Assembly: GCF_014642175.1 (NCBI RefSeq)
Contig: NZ_BMIL01000002.1
Span: forward strand, 248,001 to 312,000
Source of the DNA: Pedobacter quisquiliarum
GTDB taxonomy: Bacteria > Bacteroidota > Bacteroidia > Sphingobacteriales > Sphingobacteriaceae
Reading direction: 5' to 3'
Length of the DNA: 64,000 bases
Each line of letters opens with the position of its first letter. Position 1 is the stretch's first letter. The position numbers were made by a program, and so were the translations under genes. A model generated the notes under the pieces. It did not search any database. It worked only from the letters and a program-made list of their open reading frames with translations, and had not been told where the DNA came from. This document shows, in pieces, positions 26,264 to 35,950 of the stretch.

Positions 26264-27676
26264 ATGAACAGAAGGTCATTTATACAAAGACTATCATTGA
26301 TTGGCGGGGCACTGGTTTTCAGTTTGCCCGGCCAATCGTTTTCATTCTTTAGTGCTGCAAAAAAAGTAAAAGGCAGGATTACAGATGGCGCAAATGGCAT
26401 TGCCGGGGTTCTGGTTTCAGACGGGTATTCGGTGGTGACCACCAACGGCCGCGGTTATTACAGCATTAAACCGCATGCAAATGCAAGTTCGGTGTGGGTG
26501 AGTACCCCTGCTGGTTATGCATTCCAGCATGAAGATGGGATAGCAAAGCATTACCAATTGTTGGGTACCGGCAAGAACTTTGATTTTGAGCTGAAACGGC
26601 TGTCACAGTCCGACGAGCAACACAAGTTTATCGTTTGGGCCGATCCGCAGGTGAAGAACAACAATGATGTAAAACAGATGATGGATACTTCCGTGCCAGA
26701 CGTACAGCAGCTGGTGAAAACCATGGGCAGCGGTGCATTGGTACACGGGATCTGTGTTGGTGACATCGTTTGGGATAACCATAAGCTTTTCAAGGATTAC
26801 AATAAGGCCGTCGCAAGAATGGGTATTCCATTTTTCCAGGCACTGGGGAACCACGATATGGACTACCGGATGGGTGGGGATGAGACTTCGGATGTGACCT
26901 TTAAAAAGACTTACGGACCAACCTATTACTCTTTCAATCGCGGCAAGGCACATTATGTGGTTTTAGAAAATGTACGCTACCTGGGTACGGATCGTGACTA
27001 CGACGGCTATTTGGTGGAAGAGCAGTTGTCCTGGCTGGCAAAAGATCTGGAGCATGTTGCGAAAGATCAATTGCTGATCATCAACCTCCATATTCCGGTA
27101 CATAGCGGCGTTAAAAATAAAGAAGACTTATACCGTTTGCTGGAAGGTTACAGCAACGTACACATCATGTCTGGCCATACCCATTACAACAAAAACGTGA
27201 TCAGCAATGGCATCTATGAGCATAACCATGGTACCGTATGTGGTGCCTGGTGGACCGGTCCGGTATGTGAGGACGGTACGCCACGTGGCTACGGCGTGTA
27301 TGATGTAGATGGGACGAATCTGAAGTGGTATTACAAATCTACCGGTGAGGATCGTACCAATCAGCTCAGCGCATTTATAGACAATATAGATGGTCAGAAA
27401 ACATTAACTTGTAACGTTTACAACTGGGATCCGCAGTGGAAAGTGGAGTACTTCCTCGATGGCCGGAGTATGGGGGTAATGGAGAACCAGGTGGGTTTTG
27501 ATCCGCTGGCGACAAGGCTGTATAAAGGGCCGGAACTTCCTGCGGGCAGGCATTTCCCGGAACCCCGTAAAACAGATCACCTGTTTGTGGCCAGTGTCCC
27601 TGCGAATGTAAAGCAAATTAAAGTGGTTGCGACCGACCGCTTTGGAGAACAATTCAGCAAAGAAATTGAAGCCTGA
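26264..27676 (+). CDS. Exported calcineurin-like metallophosphoesterase
   Basis: 470 residues from the ATG at 26264 (the frame runs back to a TTG inside the previous gene). The N-terminus MNRRSFIQRLSLIGG is a twin-arginine-like signal. An N-terminal beta domain (about 35-110) precedes the metallophosphoesterase core with DPQVKNN (about 126), GDIVWDNH (about 165), GNHDMD (about 194), HIPVH and SGHTHYN, which are all five metal-binding blocks. A C-terminal calcineurin-associated domain follows. It probably removes phosphate or cleaves a phosphodiester in the periplasm before GlpQ. It ends one base before glpQ. Confidence 0.92.
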   Translation: MNRRSFIQRLSLIGGALVFSLPGQSFSFFSAAKKVKGRITDGANGIAGVLVSDGYSVVTTNGRGYYSIKPHANASSVWVSTPAGYAFQHEDGIAKHYQLLGTGKNFDFELKRLSQSDEQHKFIVWADPQVKNNNDVKQMMDTSVPDVQQLVKTMGSGALVHGICVGDIVWDNHKLFKDYNKAVARMGIPFFQALGNHDMDYRMGGDETSDVTFKKTYGPTYYSFNRGKAHYVVLENVRYLGTDRDYDGYLVEEQLSWLAKDLEHVAKDQLLIINLHIPVHSGVKNKEDLYRLLEGYSNVHIMSGHTHYNKNVISNGIYEHNHGTVCGAWWTGPVCEDGTPRGYGVYDVDGTNLKWYYKSTGEDRTNQLSAFIDNIDGQKTLTCNVYNWDPQWKVEYFLDGRSMGVMENQVGFDPLATRLYKGPELPAGRHFPEPRKTDHLFVASVPANVKQIKVVATDRFGEQFSKEIEA

Positions 27677-27677
27677 T

Positions 27678-28589
27678 ATGAAAAGCTTGAACTATATAAT
27701 TGGCTTTGCGCTGCTTTTTGGAGGGGCCTGCAAAAGCATTAAGCCTAATGGCGCAGGTGGTGATGCTGCATTTCCAGCTTTCAGCACCGAAGCACACCGC
27801 GGTGGCCGCGGGTTAATGCCGGAAAACACGATCATGGCCATGAAAAAGGCCATGGATCTAGGCGTTACGACGTTGGAAATGGACACACACATTACCGGTG
27901 ATAACCAGGTGGTGTTGTCTCACGACGAGTACCTGAATCCTTTATTTACCTTAACGCCGGAGGGCAAAGAAATCACCAAAGAAGCATCCAAACAGTTGAT
28001 CCTTTATAAAATGCCATATGAGGAACTGCGCAAATACGATGTTGGTTCCAAATTTTACAGCAAATTCCCGGAGCAACTGAAGGTGAAAGCGCAAATACCA
28101 TTGCTTTCCGCAGTGATCGACTCGGTACAGCAATACGCCAAAGAAAAAGGGATGAAGCAGCCCTTTTACAACATCGAAACAAAGATGGGAAAGGATGGCG
28201 ACAACCTGCTGAACCCTGCACCTGAAGTCTTCGTGAAATTGCTGATGGATGTGATCCGCGCGAAGAAGATCAGTCCCAATGTGGTGATTCAATCCTTTGA
28301 CGTGAGAACCATACAGTATCTCCACAAGCAGTACCCGGAAATCCGGACCTCCTACCTGGTGGACAAAGGGAACCTGGAGGATAACCTCAAAAAGTTGGGA
28401 TATATCCCTTTCATTTACAGTCCTGCGTACAAACTCGTGGACGCTGAGCTGGTCAAACAATGCCATGAGCGGAACATGAAAGTTATTCCATGGACACCGA
28501 ACACAAGAGAAGAAATTGCACAACTGAAAAGCCTGGGTGTAGATGGCATTATTTCCGACTACCCGAACATGCTTGTAGAAAAACCATAA
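27678..28589 (+). CDS. glpQ: Glycerophosphodiester phosphodiesterase, lipoprotein
   Basis: 303 residues from the ATG at 27678. Lipoprotein signal ending GGACKS (Cys near 19). The GDPD catalytic motifs are present: [13 protein letters not shown] (about 39-51) with the His-Arg pair, LEMDTHIT (about 69-76) and SHDEYLNP (about 84-91). It hydrolyses glycerophosphodiesters to glycerol-3-phosphate and an alcohol in the periplasm. It lies one base after the phosphoesterase and ten bases before glpT, so product release and uptake are co-expressed. Confidence 0.94.
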   Translation: MKSLNYIIGFALLFGGACKSIKPNGAGGDAAFPAFSTEAHRGGRGLMPENTIMAMKKAMDLGVTTLEMDTHITGDNQVVLSHDEYLNPLFTLTPEGKEITKEASKQLILYKMPYEELRKYDVGSKFYSKFPEQLKVKAQIPLLSAVIDSVQQYAKEKGMKQPFYNIETKMGKDGDNLLNPAPEVFVKLLMDVIRAKKISPNVVIQSFDVRTIQYLHKQYPEIRTSYLVDKGNLEDNLKKLGYIPFIYSPAYKLVDAELVKQCHERNMKVIPWTPNTREEIAQLKSLGVDGIISDYPNMLVEKP

Positions 28590-28599
28590 ACAAAATAGA

Positions 28600-29940
28600 A
28601 TGCTCGATTTACTAAAGCCCGCTCCGCATAAACCACTATTACCAGACAACAAGATTGATTCGGAATACAAATCACAGCGATTAAAAGTATTTCTGGGTAT
28701 TTTCCTGGGCTATGCGGGGTACTACCTGGTGCGCAAGAATTTTTCATTGGGCATGCCCGATTTGATTGCACAGGGTTATTCCAAAACAGAGCTTGGCTTT
28801 GCACTTTCGGGTGTTTCTATTGCTTATGGCTTGAGTAAATTTTTGATGGGTAACGTTTCCGACCGCAGTGATGCGCGTAAGTTCCTGACCGTCGGCCTGG
28901 TGCTGTCGGCCTTTACCATGATCTTCATGGGTGTATTTCCATTTGCGACCTCGTCCATCACCGTGATGTTTATCCTGCTGTTTTTGAATGGCTGGTTTCA
29001 GGGGATGGGCTGGCCACCCTGCGGAAGGGTTGTTGTGCATTGGTATTCGATACGGGAACGCGGAACAATGATGTCGATCTGGAACGTTGCGCATAATGTT
29101 GGCGGCGGACTGGTTGGACCGGTGACCATTCTGGCGATCGAAATTTTCGGAAACTGGCAGAGTAAGTTTTACTTTCCGGGCATGATTGCGTTGGTATTTG
29201 CGTTGATCGCTTATATCCTTGTGCGTGATACGCCACAATCCTGTGGACTTCCGCCGATTGAGGCTTATAAAAATGATTATCCAAAGAACTATTCTCAAGA
29301 ACAGGAAAAGGAGCTTAGCGCAAAGGAAATCTTCTATACCTACGTGCTGAACAACAGGATGTTGTGGTATATCGCCTTTGCAAACGCCTTTGTTTATCTG
29401 GTGCGATACGGGATTCTGGATTGGTCGCCGACCTTCCTGAAGGAAGCGAAAGGCTTTAGCATCAATGAATCTGGCTGGTCGTATTTCCTATATGAGTACG
29501 CCGGGATTCCGGGAACGCTATTGTGCGGTTGGATCAGTGATAAGGTCTTTAAAGGCCGGAGAGCACCGGCTACGGTAATTTACATGGCGCTGGTAACGGT
29601 CGCCGTGTTCGTGTACTGGAAGAACCCTCCAGGCAACATCTGGGTGGACAATGTGGCCTTAATTTCAATTGGATTTTTAATCTACGGTCCGGTAATGCTC
29701 ATCGGTGTGCAGGCGCTCGATTTGGTGCCGAAGAAAGCTGCAGGAACTGCTGCGGGTTTAACCGGCTTGTTCGGCTACCTGGGTGGTGCATTGTTCGCAA
29801 ACATCGCTATTGGTATTGTTGTCGACAGATGGGGCTGGGATGGCGCATTTGAGATGATCATTGCCGCATGCCTGCTTTCTATTTTCTTTACGGCATTATC
29901 CTGGAACCGCGAAAAACAGAACTTAGCTGACCTCAAATAA
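28600..29940 (+). CDS. glpT: Glycerol-3-phosphate transporter (OPA family MFS)
   Basis: 446 residues with 12 predicted membrane segments. Family marks include [17 protein letters not shown] (about 37-53; the Arg near 46 is one of the phosphate-binding arginines of GlpT/UhpT), [16 protein letters not shown] (about 84-99) and [13 protein letters not shown] (about 131-143). The family exchanges organic phosphate for inorganic phosphate across the inner membrane. Next to glpQ, glycerol-3-phosphate is the expected substrate. An SGNH esterase gene follows after eight bases. Confidence 0.93.
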   Translation: MLDLLKPAPHKPLLPDNKIDSEYKSQRLKVFLGIFLGYAGYYLVRKNFSLGMPDLIAQGYSKTELGFALSGVSIAYGLSKFLMGNVSDRSDARKFLTVGLVLSAFTMIFMGVFPFATSSITVMFILLFLNGWFQGMGWPPCGRVVVHWYSIRERGTMMSIWNVAHNVGGGLVGPVTILAIEIFGNWQSKFYFPGMIALVFALIAYILVRDTPQSCGLPPIEAYKNDYPKNYSQEQEKELSAKEIFYTYVLNNRMLWYIAFANAFVYLVRYGILDWSPTFLKEAKGFSINESGWSYFLYEYAGIPGTLLCGWISDKVFKGRRAPATVIYMALVTVAVFVYWKNPPGNIWVDNVALISIGFLIYGPVMLIGVQALDLVPKKAAGTAAGLTGLFGYLGGALFANIAIGIVVDRWGWDGAFEMIIAACLLSIFFTALSWNREKQNLADLK

Positions 29941-29948
29941 CCCTAAAT

Positions 29949-30626
29949 ATGAAGAAGTACACCTGGATCTTACTTTTTACCGTGCTGTTTTGCAGCAGTG
30001 CGATTGCACAGGAAGTTAAATGGGACAGTACCTATCGTCCGAAGACCTACAAGGCGCAGGTGGAAGCATTCAAAGCTGCGCCGCATACTAAAAAAGACGT
30101 TGTATTTCTAGGCAACAGCATTACAGCGGGCACCGATTGGAGCAAGCTGCTTGATCTGCCGCAGGCCAGGAACAGAGGGATTTCAGGGGATATCAGCTTT
30201 GGTGTGCTGGAGCGGTTGGAAGAAGTGATTGCTGGTAAACCGGCCAAGGTTTTTTTGCTTATTGGGATCAACGATATCTCCAGGAACATTCCCGACAGCC
30301 TGGTTATTGGAAACATCAGGAAGATTGTAGATCGGATTCAGAAAGGCTCGAAACGCACCAAGATTTATGTCTACACTTTACTGCCGGTGAACAGCTCCTT
30401 TGGCAAGTTTAAGAACCATTACAACAAGGATGAGCATATCCTTTGGGTGAATGACCAAATCCGCAAACTTACTTCGAAGCAGGTGACGGTGATAGACATA
30501 TACCCGGACTTCCTGGATGCGGAGCATCGCTTACGTGCGGAACTGACGAAAGATGGTTTGCATCCAAATGCAGCCGGATACGAAATCTTTAAGGCCAAGC
30601 TAAAAAGCGGACCATACCTGAAATAG
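29949..30626 (+). CDS. Exported SGNH/GDSL-type esterase
   Basis: 225 residues. A signal peptide ends at SAIAQ (about 20). All four SGNH blocks are visible: FLGNSITAG (about 53-61, Ser nucleophile), GISGDISFG, IGINDI (about 104-109) and DGLHPNAAG (about 207-215; Asp and His of the triad). It is an esterase or acylhydrolase of unknown substrate. At the end of the glp operon it could deacylate lysophospholipids to give GlpQ substrates. That is inferred. It converges on glpR with eight bases between stops. Confidence 0.88.
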   Translation: MKKYTWILLFTVLFCSSAIAQEVKWDSTYRPKTYKAQVEAFKAAPHTKKDVVFLGNSITAGTDWSKLLDLPQARNRGISGDISFGVLERLEEVIAGKPAKVFLLIGINDISRNIPDSLVIGNIRKIVDRIQKGSKRTKIYVYTLLPVNSSFGKFKNHYNKDEHILWVNDQIRKLTSKQVTVIDIYPDFLDAEHRLRAELTKDGLHPNAAGYEIFKAKLKSGPYLK

Positions 30627-30634
30627 GGCGCTGA

Positions 30635-31399
30635 TTAAACGATGGTTACCTTGATGCTCATCGCTTCAAGTTGCTGTTTAACATGCGGAGAGATACCATT
30701 ATCTGTAATGATTTCATCAATATCTTCAACGCCACAGATACGGCCAAAACCCCTTTTACCGAACTTGGTAGAATCGGCCAGCACAATGATTTTGTGCGAT
30801 ACGGCAATCATCTGGCGGTTCAGATGCGCTTCCATCACGTTGGTTGTTGTAATGCCGAAGTTCAGGTCGATGCCATCTACGCCCAGATAAAGTTTACTGC
30901 AGAAGAAGTCGGCCAGGATCTGCTCTGCATACGGCCCCATCACGGAAGAAGAGCTCTTACGTAGTAAGCCTCCCAACAGCAAAACTTCCACTTCAGGATG
31001 ACGCAGGAGTTCCTGCGCAACATTGATGGCGGAAGTGATCACGGTGAGTGTTTCGACTGGTTGGATATGTTTTGAAAACGCAAGTACTGTGGTACCGGAA
31101 GCAATGATGATCGAATCATTCGGCTGGATCAGCTTCGCAGCCATGACTCCAATCCTTGACTTCTCTGCGGATTGTAGTTTTTCTTTTTCGTTTACGTTCC
31201 GATCAACGGTGTAGGTGTCTGTTAAGGTAGCACCGCCATGGGTACGGAAAAGCAGGTTTTTCTCTTCCAGCAGTTTTAAATCCTTTCGAATGGTCACGGA
31301 AGAGACATCCAACTCCTTACATAGATCCAGCACGGTCAGGTGACCTTCTTTTTGGATCTTGCTTAAAATAAACTGATGTCTTTCTGCGATATTGATCAT
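30635..31399 (-). CDS. glpR: DeoR/GlpR-family transcriptional repressor
   Basis: 254 residues from the ATG at 31399 (an in-frame TTG at 31420 is rejected; the family start INIAERHQFIL fits the ATG). An N-terminal HTH_DeoR (about 1-57, with SSVTIRKDLKLLEE) precedes the DeoR sensor domain (about 70-230, with ASGTTVLAF and the late VLADSTKFGKRG). Such regulators respond to phosphorylated sugars, here most likely glycerol-3-phosphate. It is divergent from glpK, and a 10-bp-phased direct repeat lies between them. Confidence 0.9.
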   Translation of the reverse strand: MINIAERHQFILSKIQKEGHLTVLDLCKELDVSSVTIRKDLKLLEEKNLLFRTHGGATLTDTYTVDRNVNEKEKLQSAEKSRIGVMAAKLIQPNDSIIIASGTTVLAFSKHIQPVETLTVITSAINVAQELLRHPEVEVLLLGGLLRKSSSSVMGPYAEQILADFFCSKLYLGVDGIDLNFGITTTNVMEAHLNRQMIAVSHKIIVLADSTKFGKRGFGRICGVEDIDEIITDNGISPHVKQQLEAMSIKVTIV

Positions 31400-31550
31400 A
31401 TGGAAACGATTTTTGGCCAATTTAAGATTGAAATTCTGATTTTAAAGTATTTTTATTTGTAGAAGGTTTTGCAGCCTTTCGATTCCAGCTGTAAAATCTT
31501 TAATACAGGGCGGGTCAGCGGCCATAGTTTATCCTTTTGTTTCTTTTCAT

Positions 31551-31567
31551 ATTTCATTTTATTTCAT
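31551..31567. promoter_or_regulatory. Candidate GlpR operator between glpR and glpK
   Basis: ATTTCAT-ttt-ATTTCAT is a perfect direct repeat with a 10-bp step. Further TTTCAT copies lie at 31545-31550 and 31584-31589, giving a cluster in the 230-base divergent gap. Confidence 0.5.
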
Positions 31568-31629
31568 ATACTTGAGTAAGCGATTTCATATTCAGGAGAA
31601 TTGGATGCTGCTAAACCAAATAAAGCTGT

Positions 31630-33123
31630 ATGACGAAGTATATTTTAGCCTTTGACCAGGGCACCACGAGCTCAAGAGCGATTGTTTTTGATCGTACGGG
31701 CGCCATCATCTCCCTGGCACAACGAGAATTCAGACAGATCTATCCGCAATCCGGATGGGTGGAACATAATGCGAAAGAAATCTGGTCTTCACAAATCTCT
31801 GTTGCGACAGAGGCGGTGCTGAATGCAAACCTGCGCGCAGATCAAATTGCGGCAATTGGGATTACCAATCAACGGGAAACCACCGTGGTTTGGAATCGCG
31901 AAACCGGGGAGCCGGTGTACAACGCGATCGTATGGCAGGACAGGAGAACGGCTGATTACTGCGGTTCATTAAAGGCCCAGGGGCATGATACAATGATTCA
32001 GGAGAAGACGGGCTTGATCGTGGATGCCTATTTTTCAGCGACCAAAGTTAAGTGGATTCTGGATAACGTAGCGGGTGCAAGGGAATTGGCAAATGCCGGT
32101 AAACTGCTTTTCGGTACGGTAGACAGCTGGTTGATCTGGAACATGACGGACCGGAAAGTACATGTCACCGATGTAACGAATGCATCCAGAACGATGCTCT
32201 TTAACATACATACCTTAACCTGGGATCAGGAGTTGCTGGACTTATTTGACGTTCCCGCAGCGATGCTTCCGGAGGTGAAATCCTGCAGTGAAGTTTACGG
32301 GGAAACGTCAGGAACTGTACTTGCCGCACGTATCCCAATTGCGGGTATTGCAGGTGATCAGCAGGCTGCACTTTTTGGGCAGATGTGCACCCAACCCGGG
32401 ATGGTTAAAAATACCTACGGTACGGGATGTTTCATGCTGATGAACATTGGGGAAACGCCGATACTATCCAAGAATAATTTAGTCACCACGGTGGCCTGGA
32501 AGATCAAAGACCAGGTGCATTATGCGCTGGAGGGCAGCATTTTCATCGCCGGTGCCGTGGTACAATGGCTGCGTGATGAGCTGAAGATTATCAATTCTGC
32601 AGCAGAAATTGAGGCCCTGGCACTGAAAGTACCGGATAACGGCGGTGTTTACCTCGTGCCAGCATTTGCCGGCCTTGGTGCACCACACTGGAACCAGTAT
32701 GCAAGGGGTACCATTTTCGGCCTTTCCAGAGGGGCAAACAACGCCCATATTGCGCGTGCAGCACTGGAAAGCATCGCCTACCAAACCATGGAAGTGCTGA
32801 AGGCCATGGAAGCAGATGCAGGCAGAGAAATCCTGGAGCTTCGTGTAGATGGTGGGGCAACTGCCAACGATTTGCTGATGCAGTTCCAGGCCGATGTTTT
32901 GAATGCCAGAGTGGTTCGGCCACAGGTGACGGAAGTGACGGCAATTGGTGCGGCTTACCTGGCCGGACTAGCGATTGGTTATTGGGAGAATCTGGACGAC
33001 ATTCAGCAGCAGTGGAAGATGGATCGCAGCTTTGAGCCGCAGGAAACTGCAGCCATGCCCGACATGATCAGGAATTGGAACAAGGCCGTAAAAGCGGTAA
33101 AAATCTGGACAGAAATCGAATAA
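31630..33123 (+). CDS. glpK: Glycerol kinase
   Basis: 497 residues, standard length. Phosphorylates glycerol to glycerol-3-phosphate with ATP. FGGY marks include [15 protein letters not shown] (about 8-22), [10 protein letters not shown] (about 48-57), the glycerol-binding [12 protein letters not shown] (about 81-92) and the ATP-binding [15 protein letters not shown] (about 415-429). The start is an ATG. glpF follows after 19 bases. It feeds GlpD together with GlpT. Confidence 0.97.
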   Translation: MTKYILAFDQGTTSSRAIVFDRTGAIISLAQREFRQIYPQSGWVEHNAKEIWSSQISVATEAVLNANLRADQIAAIGITNQRETTVVWNRETGEPVYNAIVWQDRRTADYCGSLKAQGHDTMIQEKTGLIVDAYFSATKVKWILDNVAGARELANAGKLLFGTVDSWLIWNMTDRKVHVTDVTNASRTMLFNIHTLTWDQELLDLFDVPAAMLPEVKSCSEVYGETSGTVLAARIPIAGIAGDQQAALFGQMCTQPGMVKNTYGTGCFMLMNIGETPILSKNNLVTTVAWKIKDQVHYALEGSIFIAGAVVQWLRDELKIINSAAEIEALALKVPDNGGVYLVPAFAGLGAPHWNQYARGTIFGLSRGANNAHIARAALESIAYQTMEVLKAMEADAGREILELRVDGGATANDLLMQFQADVLNARVVRPQVTEVTAIGAAYLAGLAIGYWENLDDIQQQWKMDRSFEPQETAAMPDMIRNWNKAVKAVKIWTEIE

Positions 33124-33142
33124 TCCTCTTTATACATCAATT

Positions 33143-33874
33143 ATGAATGAATTTACTGCTGAGCTGATTGGGACAATGTTCGTCATTCTTCTTGGAAATG
33201 GCGTTGTTGCCAATGTGGTACTATCGGGTACTAAAGGTGCGAATGGGGGCTGGATCGTGATCACCACGGGCTGGGCGCTGGGCGTATTTGCAGGGGTTGT
33301 GATTGCGGGACCGTATAGCGGGGCACATCTGAATCCTGCGGTGACCATCGGCCTTGCCATTGCCGGGAAATTTGACTGGGCAAGTGCGCCCATGTTCATC
33401 CTGGCCCAATTCATTGGGGCCATGCTGGGCGCTTTGCTGGTCTGGCTGATTTACAGGGACCACTTCAATGAAACGCCTGATCAGGGCTGTAAAGCGGCTG
33501 TATTTTGTACGGCACCGGCGATCCGGAACACCACATCAAACCTGATCGGTGAGATCATAGGTACCTTCGTTTTAATTTTCGTGATCTTTTATTTCACCAA
33601 TCCGGAGATGGGAGAGGATAAGACCCCGTTTGGGCTGGGCTCCTTAGGTGCACTGCCGGTCGCATTTCTGGTGTGGGGCATCGGGCTTTCACTGGGTGGG
33701 ACCACAGGATATGCCATCAACCCGGCACGTGATCTTGGACCAAGGATCATGCATTGCCTGCTGCCCATTCCGAATAAAGGGGATGGCAACTGGAGCTACG
33801 CCTGGATTCCGGTGGTTGGACCCATTATCGGCGCGGCGATCGCAGCGGTGCTTTTCCTTGTGCTGAAAAATTAA
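33143..33874 (+). CDS. glpF: Glycerol uptake facilitator (aquaglyceroporin)
   Basis: 243 residues with six membrane segments and two half-helix NPA motifs: HLNPAVT (about 63-69) and INPARDLGPR (about 190-199). The Asp after the second NPA motif (NPARD) is typical of glycerol-conducting members rather than pure water channels. It lies directly behind glpK, the usual partner that traps glycerol as its phosphate. Confidence 0.95.
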   Translation: MNEFTAELIGTMFVILLGNGVVANVVLSGTKGANGGWIVITTGWALGVFAGVVIAGPYSGAHLNPAVTIGLAIAGKFDWASAPMFILAQFIGAMLGALLVWLIYRDHFNETPDQGCKAAVFCTAPAIRNTTSNLIGEIIGTFVLIFVIFYFTNPEMGEDKTPFGLGSLGALPVAFLVWGIGLSLGGTTGYAINPARDLGPRIMHCLLPIPNKGDGNWSYAWIPVVGPIIGAAIAAVLFLVLKN

Positions 33875-33907
33875 TTAACTTGTCCGGCATATCCCCCGGA
33901 AACCAAC

Positions 33908-35212
33908 ATGAGAAAAATCATCATCGGCCTGCTGGCCAGCATCGTGTGCAGTGCCTGCTCCATGAACCAGAAGATGGCCAGGCAGGTCGCCAGGCAATTT
34001 GACCAGCCGGCAATCACGAACCAGTACCATACAGGTTTTGCTTTGTACGACCTGGAGGCCAGGAAGATGATCTATGAAAAAGATGCCGATCGCTACTTTG
34101 TGCCGGCATCGAATACGAAACTGTTTACTTTTTATGCCGGCTTGAAGATGCTTGGCGACTCCATTCCCGCGCTGCGGTATGTGGAACGGGGAGATTCCCT
34201 GATCTTCTGGGGTACCGGTGATCCTTCTTTTCTGGAGAACGCGCTAAACAGCAACCGTGCCTTAGACTTTCTGAAAGCCAGCCGGAAGAAGTTGTTTTTC
34301 GCACCTGGCCGTTATACCGGTAATTTCTATGGGAATGGCTGGTCATGGGATGATTTCAACGACTACTACCAGCCGGAGATCAGTGAATTTCCGATCAAGG
34401 ATAACATGCTGGCATTAAGCAGCCAAAATGGGAAACTGCAGGTCTTGCCAGCATCGATGAACAGTTGTCTGATCAAAGACGCCAGCGCAGCACAATCCAG
34501 CTTTCGTGTAGTTCGTGCGTTCGACCAGAATGTTTTTCGCTATCCGGATATGCCCGTTCCAGCGGACTATACGCAATATGTGCCGTACAAGACCAGTACG
34601 GTGTTGACCATTAATCTCCTTACAGATACCCTAAAGCGTCCGGTGGGCATCGTCAAGATGAAGATGCCGGTAGACGCAAAAACGCTGTTCAGTACGGAAA
34701 GAGATGCGGTGCTGAAAGCGATGATGCTGCCGAGTGATAACTTCATTGCGGAGCAGCTGTTGTTGGTTTATTCCAATGCCATTGGGCAGGACCTGAATGG
34801 CGGAGCCGCCATTTCGCATGTGCGCAAGAAATACCTGGCGAATTTGCCGGGCAATGCTTCCTGGGTAGATGGATCGGGGCTTTCCAGGGCAAACCTGTTT
34901 AGTCCGAGGGCCATGGTGGCTGTACTGGATTCTATTTATCGCACCGTGAATGACCAGAAGCGGCTCTTTGATATGCTGCCGGCAGGTGGAAAATCAGGTA
35001 CTTTGAAAAACGCTTATCCGAAGACGGATAATCCTTTTGTGTATGGCAAGACCGGCACCCTGTCGGGCGTGCACAATCAAAGCGGTTACGTGCTGACGAA
35101 GAAAGGCAAGGTGCTGCTCTATTCCTTCATGAACAATAATTATGTGCTGCCAACGGCGGAGGTCCGCAAGGAAATGGCCCGTGTGGTCGGCTACATCCAT
35201 GAGCATTTTTAA
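33908..35212 (+). CDS. dacB: PBP4-type D-alanyl-D-alanine carboxypeptidase/endopeptidase
   Basis: 434 residues. The signal looks like a lipoprotein (SIVCSACSMNQ, Cys near 17). Class C penicillin-binding motifs are PASNTKLF (about 65-72, the SxxK Ser), a DGSGLSRAN segment (about 319-327, the SxN-like region) and YGKTGTLSG (about 379-387, the KTG triad). It removes terminal D-Ala or cuts cross-links in peptidoglycan. It lies 33 bases after glpF and converges on eda with six bases between stops. Its link to the glp locus is probably positional only. Confidence 0.88.
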   Translation: MRKIIIGLLASIVCSACSMNQKMARQVARQFDQPAITNQYHTGFALYDLEARKMIYEKDADRYFVPASNTKLFTFYAGLKMLGDSIPALRYVERGDSLIFWGTGDPSFLENALNSNRALDFLKASRKKLFFAPGRYTGNFYGNGWSWDDFNDYYQPEISEFPIKDNMLALSSQNGKLQVLPASMNSCLIKDASAAQSSFRVVRAFDQNVFRYPDMPVPADYTQYVPYKTSTVLTINLLTDTLKRPVGIVKMKMPVDAKTLFSTERDAVLKAMMLPSDNFIAEQLLLVYSNAIGQDLNGGAAISHVRKKYLANLPGNASWVDGSGLSRANLFSPRAMVAVLDSIYRTVNDQKRLFDMLPAGGKSGTLKNAYPKTDNPFVYGKTGTLSGVHNQSGYVLTKKGKVLLYSFMNNNYVLPTAEVRKEMARVVGYIHEHF

Positions 35213-35218
35213 AGCGGC

Positions 35219-35881
35219 TTAACGGTTGTCTTTGATCGTCTGCAGCACGGTTTCTGTGTGCTGCTGCAATTCGGTATAGGCCTTCTCCTGAATGATCTTT
35301 TTGCTGATGAGCTTACTGCCCATGCCGACGGCACTGACGCCGGCCGCAAACCAGGCTCGGATGTTCGCTGCGCTCAGATCAACTCCTCCGGTAGGGATAA
35401 AATGCTGGCCGGGGAAAAGCTCACGAATGGAGGCAATGTACTCCGGCCCAAGGATATTTGCAGGGAAGATTTTGATCAGCAGGGCACCATGTTTTTGCGC
35501 CAGATCAATCTCGGTGGGTGTCATGCAGCCCGGAATCCATAACAAACCGGCTTCGTTTGCCAGCTGTCCGACTTCAGGATTGATGATCGGAGATACGAGA
35601 AAATCTGCACCGGCCTGGATGAAGTCTTTGGCTTCCTGCGGCGTTTTAATGGTGCCAATGCCGAGCTGCAGATCAGGCATGCTTTCGTTTTTTAGGGCAA
35701 CCAGCTGTTTGAAGTTCTCCAATGCTGCGGAGCCGCGGTTTGTATATTCGAATACTTTTACACCTGCGCGGTACAATGCTTTTAAGATTTCAGCGCTTTC
35801 TGCGGCACTATCCAGGTAAAAGAGCGGTAAAAGCCCTTGATTCAGTAATGTTGCGAGTATTTCTTCCTTTGTCTTTTTCAT
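35219..35881 (-). CDS. eda: KDPG aldolase (2-keto-4-hydroxyglutarate aldolase)
   Basis: 220 residues. Splits 2-keto-3-deoxy-6-phosphogluconate into pyruvate and glyceraldehyde-3-phosphate. The class I aldolase Schiff-base Lys is in LLIKIFPAN (about 134-142). IGTIKTPQEAKDFIQAG (near 76-92), GCMTPTE and PTGGVD (about 168-173) are family marks. It is the last gene of the uronate operon, 69 bases after kdgK. Confidence 0.95.
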   Translation of the reverse strand: MKKTKEEILATLLNQGLLPLFYLDSAAESAEILKALYRAGVKVFEYTNRGSAALENFKQLVALKNESMPDLQLGIGTIKTPQEAKDFIQAGADFLVSPIINPEVGQLANEAGLLWIPGCMTPTEIDLAQKHGALLIKIFPANILGPEYIASIRELFPGQHFIPTGGVDLSAANIRAWFAAGVSAVGMGSKLISKKIIQEKAYTELQQHTETVLQTIKDNR

Positions 35882-35950
35882 TTTTTCATCGTAATAGCCT
35901 TTTGGCAGGATAACCTGCGCTTTGCGCTGATATCCCTTATAGGCGGTTAT

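Noticed and set aside
27281..27294. GCCACGTGGC resembling a parS core
   Set aside because: Flanks do not match parS and it lies in the phosphoesterase coding sequence.
27951..28670. 239-codon open frame on the minus strand
   Set aside because: It lies opposite glpQ, which has all catalytic motifs, and its sequence is a composition shadow rich in Phe, His and Cys without any family pattern.
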